From an uncultured Verrucomicrobiales bacterium (GTDB taxonomy: Bacteria; Verrucomicrobiota; Verrucomicrobiia; Verrucomicrobiales; DEV007), in the NCBI GenBank assembly GCA_937922595.1, contig CALAIY010000008.1, positions 1-35,097 of the forward strand: 35,097 bases of DNA, read 5' to 3'. A model generated the notes under the pieces. It was not told the DNA's origin. It saw only the letters and a program-made list of their open reading frames with translations, and made no database searches. Position numbers and translations under genes: made by a program. This document shows, one piece after another, positions 18,067 through 27,015 of the stretch (the stretch's first letter is position 1; every line of letters begins with the position of its first letter).

Positions 18067-18624
18067 ATGGTCGCCCCAAACGATTCTCCAGAAGAAACTC
18101 CGCTCGTCACCACGAACGCCGCTTACGACTCCAAGGTCGAGGGCAATGTGATTGTCACCCAGGTCGATGCCGCCATCAATTGGATGCGGAAAAACTCCCT
18201 TTGGCCGATGCCGATGGGTCTCGCCTGCTGCGCTATTGAGCTCATGGCTACGGGAGCTTCCCGCTTTGATATTTCCCGCTTCGGAGCAGAAGTGATGCGT
18301 TTTTCCCCGCGCCAGAGCGATGTGATGATCGTAGCCGGCACGGTCACCTACAAAATGTCACTCGCGGTGAAGCGTATCTGGGATCAGATGCCTGAGCCGA
18401 AATGGTGCATTGCCATGGGAGCCTGCGCCTCCTCCGGGGGCATGTATCGCTCCTACGCGACCCTTCAGGGGATTGATCAGCTGATCCCTGTGGATGTCTA
18501 TATTTCTGGCTGCCCGCCGCGCCCTGAAGCGCTCATTGATGGGCTGATGAAGCTCCAGAAGCTTGTGGAAGAGGAGGAATCCCTCGCTGCCCTCAAGCCC
18601 GAGATCACCAAAGCCCTTTCGTAA
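18067..18624 (+). CDS. nuoB: NADH-quinone oxidoreductase subunit B
   Basis: 185 residues. NuoB is a peripheral-arm subunit of respiratory complex I and holds cluster N2, which passes electrons to quinone. The four [4Fe-4S] ligands are visible: Cys54 and Cys55 in LACCAIELM, Cys120 in GACASSGG and Cys149 in SGCPPRPEA. The N-terminal 25 residues are a loose hydrophilic extension. nuoC follows after four bases. nuoA is not upstream (tal is, on the other strand), so the usual A-B-C-D order is broken. The coding strand is mildly C-rich. Confidence 0.95.
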   Translation: MVAPNDSPEETPLVTTNAAYDSKVEGNVIVTQVDAAINWMRKNSLWPMPMGLACCAIELMATGASRFDISRFGAEVMRFSPRQSDVMIVAGTVTYKMSLAVKRIWDQMPEPKWCIAMGACASSGGMYRSYATLQGIDQLIPVDVYISGCPPRPEALIDGLMKLQKLVEEEESLAALKPEITKALS

Positions 18625-18628
18625 TCTG

Positions 18629-19237
18629 ATGCTCACCGAGGTCGATACCCAACTCCCGGACAGCGCAGAATCCGCTGTCGCGAAACTCAAAGCACAGTTC
18701 CCGGACGCGGTGCAAAGCTCGAAAGAGTTCCGCGGTGAGCAGACTATCGTCATCGACCCTGCGTCGAACGTCGAGTTGCTTACCTACTGTCGCGACACGC
18801 TCGGCTTCGATTTCCTCGTCGATGTCTGCTCGGTAGACAATGCTGGCCAAGATCCGCGTTTCGAAGTTGTCTACCACCTTTATTCCTACACCACGTTGAT
18901 CTCGCTTCGGGTGAAAGCGTTTCTTGGAGAAGATGAGCCTACGATTGGTACCGTGGCCGGCATCTGGGCTACTGCGGATTGGCACGAGCGCGAAGTCTAC
19001 GACATGATGGGCATCACCTTTGCCAATCACCGCGATCTTCGCCGCATTCTCATGTGGGAAGGCTACCCCTTCTACCCGCTGCGCAAAGAATTCCCCCTTG
19101 GCGGGAAGCCTTCAGAAATGCCCGACGTCGCCTTTACGGGCGTCGCCCAGCTTGAAGGGGGGCCATTCGTCACCGCCCCGGGGCCTGGCGATACGAAGAC
19201 TCGCGAGCCACGCTCACGGGATCAAGATCGTGGGTAG
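18629..19237 (+). CDS. nuoC: NADH-quinone oxidoreductase subunit C
   Basis: 202 residues. NuoC is the 30-kDa peripheral-arm subunit of complex I. Signatures: VVYHLYSY, DEPTIGTVAGIWATADWHEREVYDMMGITF and HRDLRRILMWEGYPFYPLRKEFP. Start ATG 18629 (MLTEVDTQ) lies four bases after the nuoB stop; a longer in-frame start inside nuoB is rejected because homology begins later. The C-terminal tail after GKPSEM is short, polar and not conserved. No nuoD follows: the next gene is on the opposite strand and ends 19 bases away, so this is an isolated nuoBC pair and the rest of complex I must be elsewhere. Confidence 0.93.
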   Translation: MLTEVDTQLPDSAESAVAKLKAQFPDAVQSSKEFRGEQTIVIDPASNVELLTYCRDTLGFDFLVDVCSVDNAGQDPRFEVVYHLYSYTTLISLRVKAFLGEDEPTIGTVAGIWATADWHEREVYDMMGITFANHRDLRRILMWEGYPFYPLRKEFPLGGKPSEMPDVAFTGVAQLEGGPFVTAPGPGDTKTREPRSRDQDRG

Positions 19238-19256
19238 TAGCGGCGGCCTCTTAATC

Positions 19257-19886
19257 TTAATCGTCTAGGTGTACAATGCCGCGCTTTACGGCTGCGAGGA
19301 CCGCTTGAGTGCGGTCGTCCACTTCAAGTTTAGAGAGGACGTTGGATACATGAAGTTTCACGGTGGCCTGAGAGAGCGTGAGAGTGGACATGATTTCTTT
19401 GTTGCTCATGCCGCGTGCTAGTAGGCCGAGGACTTCTTTTTCGCGCGGGGTGAGCTCGGCACGGGAGGTTCGAGAGGCGAGTTTTTTCTTAATTTCTGTG
19501 GGGAAGTAGGTCTCGCCGGATGCTAGAGCACGCACGGCTTCATAGATGGGTTCCATGCCCGCAGCTTTGGAGAGGTAGCCAGTGGCTCCAGCACTGGCCG
19601 CGCGGAAGATATCTTCCTCCCCGCTATAGACGCTGAGGACGAGGATACGGGCGGTGGGATCGTGGTTCTTTAGCTCAGTGGTGAGCTGGGCTCCGGTCAT
19701 TCCTGGCATACGGAAATCAGAGATGACGACGTCCACGGTGTTTTCTGCGTAGAATTCGAGTGCTTCGCGACCTGAGGCTACGGAGCCAGCGAGTTGGAAA
19801 TCGTCTTGGGTCTGGAGGCCTTCGCAGAGACCGAGGCGAACCATGGCGTGGTCGTCTACGACGAGAATTTTAATGGGGGAGGGCAT
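19257..19886 (-). CDS. NarL/FixJ-type response regulator
   Basis: 209 residues. Receiver domain (about 5-120): acidic pair Asp11-Asp12, phosphoacceptor Asp57 in VVISDFRMPGMTG, Ser100 region LSVYSGEED, and Lys in GYLSKAAG. The LuxR-type HTH (about 144-205) has LTPREKEVLGLLARGMSNKEI and ATVKLHVSNVLSKLEVDDRTQAV. It is the probable partner of the sensor kinase 22 bases upstream on the same strand. Phosphorylation would allow dimer binding to target promoters; the targets are unknown, with the upstream LTD-CotH and FHA genes as natural candidates. Confidence 0.92.
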   Translation of the reverse strand: MPSPIKILVVDDHAMVRLGLCEGLQTQDDFQLAGSVASGREALEFYAENTVDVVISDFRMPGMTGAQLTTELKNHDPTARILVLSVYSGEEDIFRAASAGATGYLSKAAGMEPIYEAVRALASGETYFPTEIKKKLASRTSRAELTPREKEVLGLLARGMSNKEIMSTLTLSQATVKLHVSNVLSKLEVDDRTQAVLAAVKRGIVHLDD

Positions 19887-19908
19887 CCGGGGGGGGAATC
19901 AGGGGGCT

Positions 19909-21939
19909 TTAGTTTTCTTTGCTGGGGATTTTGAACGTAATTTCTGTGCTACCAGGAATACTTTTCATGGAGAACTTAGCGCCGATTCTCTCGCAGCGCT
20001 CGCGCATTCCTACAAGGCCGAAATGTCCTTTAGGAGGCGGGGTAGTAGTATCAAATCCGGAGCCATCATCGGTGACAGAGACTGTGAGTTCGCTACTACT
20101 GTAGGCGGCAGTAAGTTGAATGTTTTGTGGGGAAGCGTGCTTGGTGGCGTTGAGGATGGCCTCCTGGATTGCTCGAAGTGTTTGCCGCGTACGAAAGTGC
20201 CCGAGGTCAAAAATCGTGCCGGTGGTTTTTCGGGAAAAGGATACGTTCGCGTGCGCGATAGTTTCGAGGACAGAATCATCGACGATGTCTGCGATGGAAA
20301 TACCCTGCTGGAAGGCGGCGCGGAGCTCGAGGACGGAATCTCGTGCTTCTGTGCGGCAGGCGTGGAGCATATGGGCAGCGATTTTTAAGGCACGGGCGCT
20401 AGTGGAGGGATCGCCTTTCTTGATTGCTTGGGAGACGTTGTCCAGCTGCATGGAGAGTCCCACCATGTTTTGCTCCACAGTGTCGTGAAGCTCGCGGGCG
20501 ATGCGATGCCTCTCGCTAAGCATTGCTTCGCGCTCGACTTGGTTGCGCATAATATCCGTCTGGAAAGCAACGCGTTTACGCAGCGAGATTGCCCAGGTGA
20601 GGGCGAATAGGGTGGCCGCGATAGCCGTAGCAAAGCCAATGAGCATGCGGCGCAGAGTCCACCAAGAGGCAGGGGTGAGTAATTCAATGTCGTTCACCGA
20701 GCGGAGGGAGATGCGGAATCCTTCGATGCTACTTACATCTGGGCGGAAGGATTTATCGATGAGCTGGCAGATTCCAGTAAAGCGCAGCAAAGAACCAGGC
20801 TGGAAGATGGTGTCTGAGCTTCCAGGGAAGACGACGTCGAAGGTGGTGCTTCCGCTTCGGCATTGAAGGATCGTCTGCTCGGAATTTTCGGTTTCTCCGA
20901 TACCGAGGAGTTCGCCTGGTGTCGTGATAAGTTCATTATTCAATGTAGAGGAGTAGGCATCCGTTGTGGGATTGAATAGTACTGGCTCCGCGTTGGCATC
21001 TCCTCCAAGTATAGTGATCTGCTCGGCATAAAGAGTGGGGCTAAAAGGTTCCACCGAAACAGTGCCTAGTACTTCAACGATATCTCCAATTTTTGCATCC
21101 ACACCACCCCGAACTTTTGCGAGAATGCTTCTGCCAGCGCCCCGAATGTAGAGTCGCTGGTATTTTGCACTGGTGACCACGCCTTGAATTCGCACTTTAC
21201 GAACGCTCGACCACTGTGGGGTGAGTAGCTTATCGAGACTTACAAGCGGTATCTCCCCACGTGAGACTGCGAGGTCGATTTCCTCGAAATCATGAACGCG
21301 GATATTTCGTCCGGTGAGCTGTCTCCTATCATTGGCCTGTGAGGCGGCGACCCCGCGGAGCTTAATGTGGCGGTGGATAAGTTGGCGGGCTTTCTCTTCT
21401 GCTTCGGGGTTATTGATGAGGATTACATCAATGAGTGATCCGAACGTCTCAACTTCGAGAGTGATGTAGGATGGAGTGATGTTGATCCCGAGGACAAATC
21501 CTTCTACTGAGACCCATTTACAATCGAGTTCGGGGCTGAATAGGTTATCGTAAGTGATCGGCAGCGCTTCAGGAAGGGGTGCCCACTCGAGTAGCTCAAT
21601 ATTTTCGATTTCGAGGTGAGGGATGAAAGATCCTTGGTGCGTTTGTCCTTGGATGCGGATCCAAGATCCAAGTTTATACGGGTGGGCAGCTTTTAGTTTA
21701 TGAGGAATTGCTGCGTAGATGGCAGTGTCATCTTGGCCGATGAAAACGCCAGATTGCTCAATTCCGATGTGAAGAATTTGCGCCTTGAGTGCAATGGGCA
21801 GACCTTTCGCTGCTTCTGAAATTGAAAGGTTCCGCACCTCTCTTATCGAGGTGATTGGCTGTCGTGCTGTGTCGGCGCTAGCCGAAGCGAGAGCAAGAGC
21901 AGAAAGTGCCGCTAGCACGAAGAGGCGGATCAGGGGCAT
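19909..21939 (-). CDS. Sensor histidine kinase (HisKA_3 type) with OB-fold-like extracytoplasmic repeats
   Basis: 676 residues. Signal peptide 1-22, then about 400 extracytoplasmic residues, one membrane span (about 430-452, ending in the basic SLRKRV), and the kinase. The extracytoplasmic part appears to be four related beta-rich segments (about 30-118, 122-215, 230-313, 330-420). Each has a pattern like VxIxGxVxxxxxxxxxIxx, which I read as OB-like folds. HisKA_3: ERHRIARELHDTVEQNMVGL with His485. HATPase_c: EAILNATKHA (Asn597), DDGSGFD (624-630) and GHFGLVGMRERCERIGA. This kinase class partners with NarL-type regulators, as found immediately downstream. The FHA gene lies 36 bases upstream. 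The ligand is unknown. Confidence 0.9.
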   Translation of the reverse strand: MPLIRLFVLAALSALALASASADTARQPITSIREVRNLSISEAAKGLPIALKAQILHIGIEQSGVFIGQDDTAIYAAIPHKLKAAHPYKLGSWIRIQGQTHQGSFIPHLEIENIELLEWAPLPEALPITYDNLFSPELDCKWVSVEGFVLGINITPSYITLEVETFGSLIDVILINNPEAEEKARQLIHRHIKLRGVAASQANDRRQLTGRNIRVHDFEEIDLAVSRGEIPLVSLDKLLTPQWSSVRKVRIQGVVTSAKYQRLYIRGAGRSILAKVRGGVDAKIGDIVEVLGTVSVEPFSPTLYAEQITILGGDANAEPVLFNPTTDAYSSTLNNELITTPGELLGIGETENSEQTILQCRSGSTTFDVVFPGSSDTIFQPGSLLRFTGICQLIDKSFRPDVSSIEGFRISLRSVNDIELLTPASWWTLRRMLIGFATAIAATLFALTWAISLRKRVAFQTDIMRNQVEREAMLSERHRIARELHDTVEQNMVGLSMQLDNVSQAIKKGDPSTSARALKIAAHMLHACRTEARDSVLELRAAFQQGISIADIVDDSVLETIAHANVSFSRKTTGTIFDLGHFRTRQTLRAIQEAILNATKHASPQNIQLTAAYSSSELTVSVTDDGSGFDTTTPPPKGHFGLVGMRERCERIGAKFSMKSIPGSTEITFKIPSKEN

Positions 21940-21975
21940 TCGTCGAAAGCTGGCGGGCTGCTAGGTATGAGCGAT

Positions 21976-22476
21976 CTATCTTAAGATGAGATATCCGATT
22001 GCGGGAATGGCGGCAGCGAGGACGATGCCAAGGCATCCACTGCCTGGGACGGGCGTGGGTGTCGGCTGATTGGGGACGATAGGTTCAGGAATCGGGGCGG
22101 TGGCCGACTTCTTTTCTTTTTTTCTTTTTTTCTTTTTGGGAGCTGGCGGCGGTGCAATCTCCTCTGCGGGCTCGGCCTCAGGATCAGTGGCGTGGTAGAT
22201 GGCTAAGGTATCGCCGAAGAGGATACGGTCTTCGTGGCGAAGGGGGGTGCTTTCGAAGATGATCCTGCCGTTTACCTTGGTGTGATTGGTGGAGCCAAGA
22301 TCAGAGACGGCGTATTCTTCATTCTCTTGAAGCTCTAGGGCTGCGTGTTGGTTCGACGACGAGCCATCGGGGAGGACGATGTCATTAGTGTCGGCGCGAC
22401 CGATGGAAAATTTGCCTCCGGAAAGTCCGTACTTGTCTTCGTTGCCATCGGAGTGGCAGATGATGATTTTCGCCAT
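21976..22476 (-). CDS. FHA-domain protein with a C-terminal membrane anchor
   Basis: 166 residues. The FHA domain (about 3-95) keeps the phosphothreonine-binding residues: Gly26-Arg27 (SIGRAD), Ser41 and His44 (SNQH), Asn64 (STNHT) and Asn69-Gly70 (VNG). Then follow an acidic/Pro stretch, a very basic run (113-123), a Pro/Thr linker and a hydrophobic C-terminal segment (about 147-165, LGIVLAAAIPAIGYLIL) that looks like a tail anchor. There is no signal peptide, so the FHA part should be cytoplasmic. It is closely related to the FHA gene 9 bases upstream, sharing the DRILFGDTLA segment. The poly-Lys stretch is encoded by long A runs and is a possible slippage site. Confidence 0.88.
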   Translation of the reverse strand: MAKIIICHSDGNEDKYGLSGGKFSIGRADTNDIVLPDGSSSNQHAALELQENEEYAVSDLGSTNHTKVNGRIIFESTPLRHEDRILFGDTLAIYHATDPEAEPAEEIAPPPAPKKKKRKKEKKSATAPIPEPIVPNQPTPTPVPGSGCLGIVLAAAIPAIGYLILR

Positions 22477-22485
22477 ATGCCGATG

Positions 22486-22779
22486 CTACTCTGTCGCTTC
22501 GAAAAGGGCAAGGGTATCGCCAAAGAGGATGCGATCCGCATCGCGAAGAACGTGGCTGGAAATGATGTTGCCGTTTACTTGGGTGTGGTTTTTCGAAATG
22601 AGGTCGATAACGATATATTGGCCGTTTTCGTTTTCTTTGAGCACCGCGTGGTATTGTGACGAAGTGTTGTCGCGGAGGACGATGGCATTATCCGAAGCAC
22701 GGCCGACGGAAAACATTTTGCCTTCAAGAGAGAATTTCTCTTCGGAGCCATCAGTGTGGGTGAGCGTAATTTTGGTCAT
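22486..22779 (-). CDS. Minimal single-FHA-domain protein
   Basis: 97 residues, little more than one FHA domain. Gly26-Arg27 (SVGRAS), Ser41/His44 (SQYH), Asn64 (SKNHT) and Asn69-Gly70 (VNG) are all present, so phosphothreonine-peptide binding is plausible. The LGST turn of its neighbour reads LISK here. Start ATG 22779 (MTKITLTHTDG) is set by alignment with the paralogue; the long in-frame extension to 22989 is antisense to nothing known and overlaps the LTD-CotH gene. It has no membrane segment and no signal peptide. It lies between the second LTD-CotH gene (32 bases upstream) and the tail-anchored FHA gene. Confidence 0.85.
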   Translation of the reverse strand: MTKITLTHTDGSEEKFSLEGKMFSVGRASDNAIVLRDNTSSQYHAVLKENENGQYIVIDLISKNHTQVNGNIISSHVLRDADRILFGDTLALFEATE

Positions 22780-22811
22780 GGGTAGATAACGGGGGTAATG
22801 TGATGATCCTA

Positions 22812-25800
22812 TCACGGTAACTTCGTGGCGCTGAAGCGGTAGAAGAGACGAGAGTCTTCCGTGGCAGCGGTGATGGAGGTGGGTGGTGTGGTAATGAGTG
22901 TCGAAGTCCAACTTCCTGGGGTGAGGTCTGACGAGACGTCGAGGGTGAGTTCGATTCCGGTGGGAGAATTTGCCCGGGGAAAGCTCCATTTCACAGAATC
23001 GGTGCTGATAACAGGGGCGGGGAAATCTTCGGGAATGAAGGGGGAGAGACCGAAGATGTATTCAATAAGGAGAGAGAGGCCATCGGAATCGAGATCGGCG
23101 TCGGGATCATTGGCTACGGAATTGGCGGTGGCCCATGAGGCGAAGGAATCGTAGGCGGAGTAATCTTCGGTAATAGTGAGAGAGTAGGGAACTTGGAGTG
23201 CCCCGATTTGGTAGGTGAAGCTGAGGATTCCCTTTTCGGTGGGTGTTCCCGAGAGTGTGCCGGTGGTGGGATCAGCGGTGAGCCAAGCTGGGGCTCCGGG
23301 AGCGAGGGAAAATGGGTTTGCGCCGGAGGGAGCGAAGCCGAATGCGGGGGTGTGGGAGAAGGGGAGGCTTACCGGGGCTCGCAGGCGGGTGGGCGAGATG
23401 ATAGTTGCGCTGCTCGCGGCACCAGGGGTGGCGAGGGCGCCGGTGGCGGGACGCCAGCTTTCGCGCTTGCCGTAGGCTGCGGGGGGAATGTCTGGGTGTG
23501 CGGCTACGTAGTGAGTGGCTCCAGGATACCAGCTTCGAAGGTAGGTGAAACGGGCGATGGATGGAGTGGTGTCCTTTGGGCCGGGAGGGGTAATTTTAAT
23601 GGTATCTTCATTGGCGCTGAGGCCGCCGCTATATTGGCCGGCAGTAGGTGCGCTGGGATAGGATGCCGTAAAGATGCTGCTATCTTCGACTACGGTGGTG
23701 TAACTTCCGGGATCGAGGGTGATGCTTGGGAAAGTGAAGTTGATACCATTCGAGATGCGCACTCCGGTGAGGTCGAGCGGAGTTGTTCCGGCGTTGAAGA
23801 ATTCGATGAAATCGAGGTCCCCGGCATCGGCGGAGATTTCGGTGACGCGGAGTGCGGTAAGCAGTGGTGTGGCCGAGGAGGTGCCATTGGGTGCGCCGGG
23901 GGTGGGGGTGGTGAATGTGGTGATTTCGCTCGAGTCTGTGGGGCTGCGGCCAGAGGTGGTGCCATCGGTCTCTCCGGTGGTGAAGACTTGGTCGATTAGC
24001 TGGCGGTCTTTAGTGATGAGTGCGATATGCTCTGAATAGGTGGAGATACCGAATGCTGGCTCGATGATGGTGTAACTTCCGGGGGCGATGAAGGTGTGGT
24101 GGGGAATGAGGTGGCGGGCGGGGGCGTCGCGGGTATTCAGGGCGTCATCGGTGAGTTCCAGGCCGCCGAGGGCGATTGCTTGAGAGTCTGGTGCGTGGAG
24201 CTCGATGAATTCATTTTTGAAGGATGGGCGTGGTGCAGGTAGCCATTCATTGAGTAGAGTGTTTCCGGGGGCCGCTGAGGTGGTGGCGATGGTGGAATTG
24301 GCGGCACCGGGTGTGGGGGTGGAAAGGTGCCAGCCGATGGCTCGGGAAAGGGAGTGGCCGGAGGGAAGATTGAAGGTGGTGGAGTCGATCAGGGTATTGC
24401 TTCTGAGCTGGATGTAGCTCCCAGAGAATTCTTGCTGAATGAGGGTGTAGCCACCGGGTGGGGGAAGGGTGTTTATGGGGTAGGCTTGCGGGGTGTCTGC
24501 GTCGTCGGAGAGGTAGTAGGTGGTGCCGGAAATCGGGGCGTTGGAGGTATTGGTGATTTCTACGGTGAAGGTGCCATTGGCTCCGGGGATGATTTCGCTG
24601 ATGTGGATTCCTGGCTGGGTATTGTCGTAGAAGATATCGATGCCGTGGGTAAGTAGGGGGTGATTTGCGGCGTCTAGGGCGGTGATGGAGATGCGATTAA
24701 AACCGGGAATAAGGGTGACTGGGGCGTTTGCGGTTTGCCCGGTGTAGATAGTGCCTGCGACGTCGATTCCCGCACCGGTGGTGGTGATGGAGATGGTGGT
24801 GGTGGGTGTGGTGGAGACGTGATAGGTGGCGGCGGCTGGAAGGGTGCTGGAGATGCTGAGAATGGGAGCGGGGGTGGTGCCTGTTGCTTGGGTGAGGACG
24901 TAGGTGGCGCGATCTACTGCGTAATCGGCGACGTCGGAAAGGAGTGAGGTGGAGCCTGTGGGTAGGTGGTGTCTGGCCAAGGTGCTGAAGGCGGGCTCGG
25001 CGAAGGTGGATTGCGAGAGCTCGCGGAGGTCGGCGAAGTAGGGGGCTTCGATTTCTGGCTTTGCGAAGAAGGGAATGAGCTGGAGGATGCGGTCGTCGCT
25101 TTTGATGCGGGAGAGATCTTCGATCATGGGGAAGAGCGTGGACTCTTCATCAAGGCCGGTGTGGAGGATGGTGTCGAAGTCGTGGGGGATGAGTTGGAAC
25201 CGGGGGGCGCCCTTGGGGCGGTAGAGGGCGTAGTCGTCGTCGATGCCATTAGATAGAGCGGTCTCACGACTTCCTAACAGGGTGTTGAAAGCGAACCAGC
25301 GGATCCATTGCTGGGTGTGGATGACATCGCCAACTAAGCTTAGGTAACTTGGATCATTGGCGTCGGATTCGTGCATTGTTTCGACGAATGCTTGGAGGTC
25401 GGAGTAATCGGCTTGGGAGCCGTTGGTCTGTTTGTCCCAGCCATCGTCATCATACCAATCGGGCTGATCGTAGATGGGAATTCCTAGGTGGACTCCCCAG
25501 TCTTTCTGATCGCGATCGCCGGGGGCGCTACGCTTGCGATACATATTTCCATCGCCACCATCGGGGAATGCGGTTTTGGCGAAGTCGGAATCCAGTGGGA
25601 CGACTTCGATGTATTGGCCGAACATGGTGTCGTCGGGCACGGAGCGGTCGGTGCCATTGAAGCTGAGCCGAACTAATCGGGTGCGTGGTGCGCGGATTCC
25701 GGAGGCGCGAGCGAGGTGCATTCCGAGGTGCTGGAGGGCAGTATTGTAGGAGCCTAGATTGGTATTGGCGAGTCCATCGTGGGGCTGGCCGGGAGGGAAG

Positions 25801-26957
25801 AAGAGCTTGATGGGTGGGGGATCGAGGCGTCTTGAGCCGTTTCCACGGATGCGGAAAAAGGTGCGGTAGCGGACTTGAGTCTCGCCATTTCGGAGGCTTA
25901 CGAAGGTGGCATTGCGCGGGGCGTCACTTGAGCTGCTGGTGGCATCGAAGGTGGCGAGCTCGGCGGCGGTGGTGACGAGGCGGTAGTGCCCGGTAGGGGA
26001 CGGCGTGGTGGGGAGATCTGCTGGGTCGATTGATTGGAAGAGGGCGTTGGCTTCTTGGGCACCGGCGTCGCTGGTGGAGCCAGGCCAGGTGCGGTAGTTT
26101 GCGCCATCGGCGGCGGCTACGTAGAATTCGGTGATGGTGCCGGTAGGGGATCCAGGGATGAGAGCGGAATAGATGCCGTCTCCCGTGGTGAGGTCGCCAG
26201 CGAAACCGTCGTCTAGAAGGGGAATACGAGTGAAGCTTGGAGGTGTCTCCGAGGAGGCGTCACGATAGTGGAGGGTGGCGGTGATGGAGGTGGAGTCTTC
26301 ATCGAGAATGCGGACGCTTACAGTGACGGGCTGACCGGCGATGGGAATGGCTGGAGAGTGTGCGACGTCGAGTAGAAGTGGGGCGACATTGGTGCTGGCG
26401 ACAGAATTGGGAGCTCCAGGGGTGCCGCCGGAAAGGGTGGAAGCTCGCCAGAGCTGGCCGGTATCGGAAGGAAGATTAGAGGCGGTGCTAGTGCGCTCAA
26501 GAGAGAAGCCTTCGCCATCATGGGGGACGTCCCATTCCCAGCCGGAGGTAGAGATGCCGCGCCTGCCGGGGCGAAGATCTGCCCAGTCTGCACCATCGGC
26601 GTAGCTTAGGGAGTCGATCGTTTCGCCGGAGGCGTCTGAGAGGGTGATGCGTTCGCCAGAATTAGAGAGGCGCCCGGTCCAGCTTGCCGGGGTGATGGCG
26701 AGGTACGCTCCTGAGGCGAGCGAGGTGCCTGCGGGAAAGGTGTAGGAGATGCCATTGGTGAAGCTCCAGCCGGAGATGTCGATGGCGGTGGCATCGGGGT
26801 TGTGAATTTCGATGAATTCATCTGCTACCGGCTCGGGCGTCCTTTCAGCGTGTGGGGGGTGGTAGTGAACCTCTGAGATGATTGGAGCCGCGGAGGCGGT
26901 CGTAATAAGGGCGATCGCTAAGAGTGAATGTGGAGGAATAAGCACGGCTGAGAACAT
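22812..26957 (-). CDS. Giant secreted LTD-CotH protein B
   Basis: 1381 residues from ATG 26957; ATG 26984 is an alternative. The open frame reaches 27215, but that extension lies inside the upstream gene and is not coding. A signal-like start (MFSAVLIPPHSLLAIALITT) precedes APIISEVHYHPP. Domains in order: lamin-tail domain (DEFIEIHNPD ... GRLSNSGERITLSDASGE), a beta-sandwich (LLLDVAHSPAIP ... ITEFYVAAADG), and a CotH-kinase-like domain (GHYRLVTTAAEL ... GNMYRKRSA ... LLGSRETALSNGIDDDYALY ... IPHDFDTIL). Further LTD-type repeats follow (LLNEWLPAPRPSFKNEFIEL; TEISADAGDLDFIEFF), then one putative-Ig (He_PIG) repeat (LTADPTTGTLSGTP) and DPDADLDSDGLSLLIEYIFG with a closing beta domain. It is paralogous to the next gene upstream. 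CotH proteins in Bacillus phosphorylate spore-coat proteins; the substrate here is unknown. Confidence 0.85.
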   Translation of the reverse strand: MFSAVLIPPHSLLAIALITTASAAPIISEVHYHPPHAERTPEPVADEFIEIHNPDATAIDISGWSFTNGISYTFPAGTSLASGAYLAITPASWTGRLSNSGERITLSDASGETIDSLSYADGADWADLRPGRRGISTSGWEWDVPHDGEGFSLERTSTASNLPSDTGQLWRASTLSGGTPGAPNSVASTNVAPLLLDVAHSPAIPIAGQPVTVSVRILDEDSTSITATLHYRDASSETPPSFTRIPLLDDGFAGDLTTGDGIYSALIPGSPTGTITEFYVAAADGANYRTWPGSTSDAGAQEANALFQSIDPADLPTTPSPTGHYRLVTTAAELATFDATSSSSDAPRNATFVSLRNGETQVRYRTFFRIRGNGSRRLDPPPIKLFFPPGQPHDGLANTNLGSYNTALQHLGMHLARASGIRAPRTRLVRLSFNGTDRSVPDDTMFGQYIEVVPLDSDFAKTAFPDGGDGNMYRKRSAPGDRDQKDWGVHLGIPIYDQPDWYDDDGWDKQTNGSQADYSDLQAFVETMHESDANDPSYLSLVGDVIHTQQWIRWFAFNTLLGSRETALSNGIDDDYALYRPKGAPRFQLIPHDFDTILHTGLDEESTLFPMIEDLSRIKSDDRILQLIPFFAKPEIEAPYFADLRELSQSTFAEPAFSTLARHHLPTGSTSLLSDVADYAVDRATYVLTQATGTTPAPILSISSTLPAAATYHVSTTPTTTISITTTGAGIDVAGTIYTGQTANAPVTLIPGFNRISITALDAANHPLLTHGIDIFYDNTQPGIHISEIIPGANGTFTVEITNTSNAPISGTTYYLSDDADTPQAYPINTLPPPGGYTLIQQEFSGSYIQLRSNTLIDSTTFNLPSGHSLSRAIGWHLSTPTPGAANSTIATTSAAPGNTLLNEWLPAPRPSFKNEFIELHAPDSQAIALGGLELTDDALNTRDAPARHLIPHHTFIAPGSYTIIEPAFGISTYSEHIALITKDRQLIDQVFTTGETDGTTSGRSPTDSSEITTFTTPTPGAPNGTSSATPLLTALRVTEISADAGDLDFIEFFNAGTTPLDLTGVRISNGINFTFPSITLDPGSYTTVVEDSSIFTASYPSAPTAGQYSGGLSANEDTIKITPPGPKDTTPSIARFTYLRSWYPGATHYVAAHPDIPPAAYGKRESWRPATGALATPGAASSATIISPTRLRAPVSLPFSHTPAFGFAPSGANPFSLAPGAPAWLTADPTTGTLSGTPTEKGILSFTYQIGALQVPYSLTITEDYSAYDSFASWATANSVANDPDADLDSDGLSLLIEYIFGLSPFIPEDFPAPVISTDSVKWSFPRANSPTGIELTLDVSSDLTPGSWTSTLITTPPTSITAATEDSRLFYRFSATKLP

Positions 26958-27015
26958 CGCTTCGAGTGGGCAGGACAAGCCCATAATAAGCCACGAATGG
27001 GATGTTTTTCGAGCA

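Noticed and set aside
19190-19256. Bidirectional terminator between nuoC and the response regulator
   Set aside because: Only a four-base arm pair (CACG/CGTG) and no T run; not enough to call.
22109-22138. Poly-T tract as a terminator
   Set aside because: It encodes the basic Lys stretch of the tail-anchored FHA protein and has no GC stem before it.
22780-22989. 70-residue extension of the small FHA protein
   Set aside because: Arg/His/Leu-rich, overlaps LTD-CotH gene B, and the FHA paralogue starts at the equivalent of ATG 22779.
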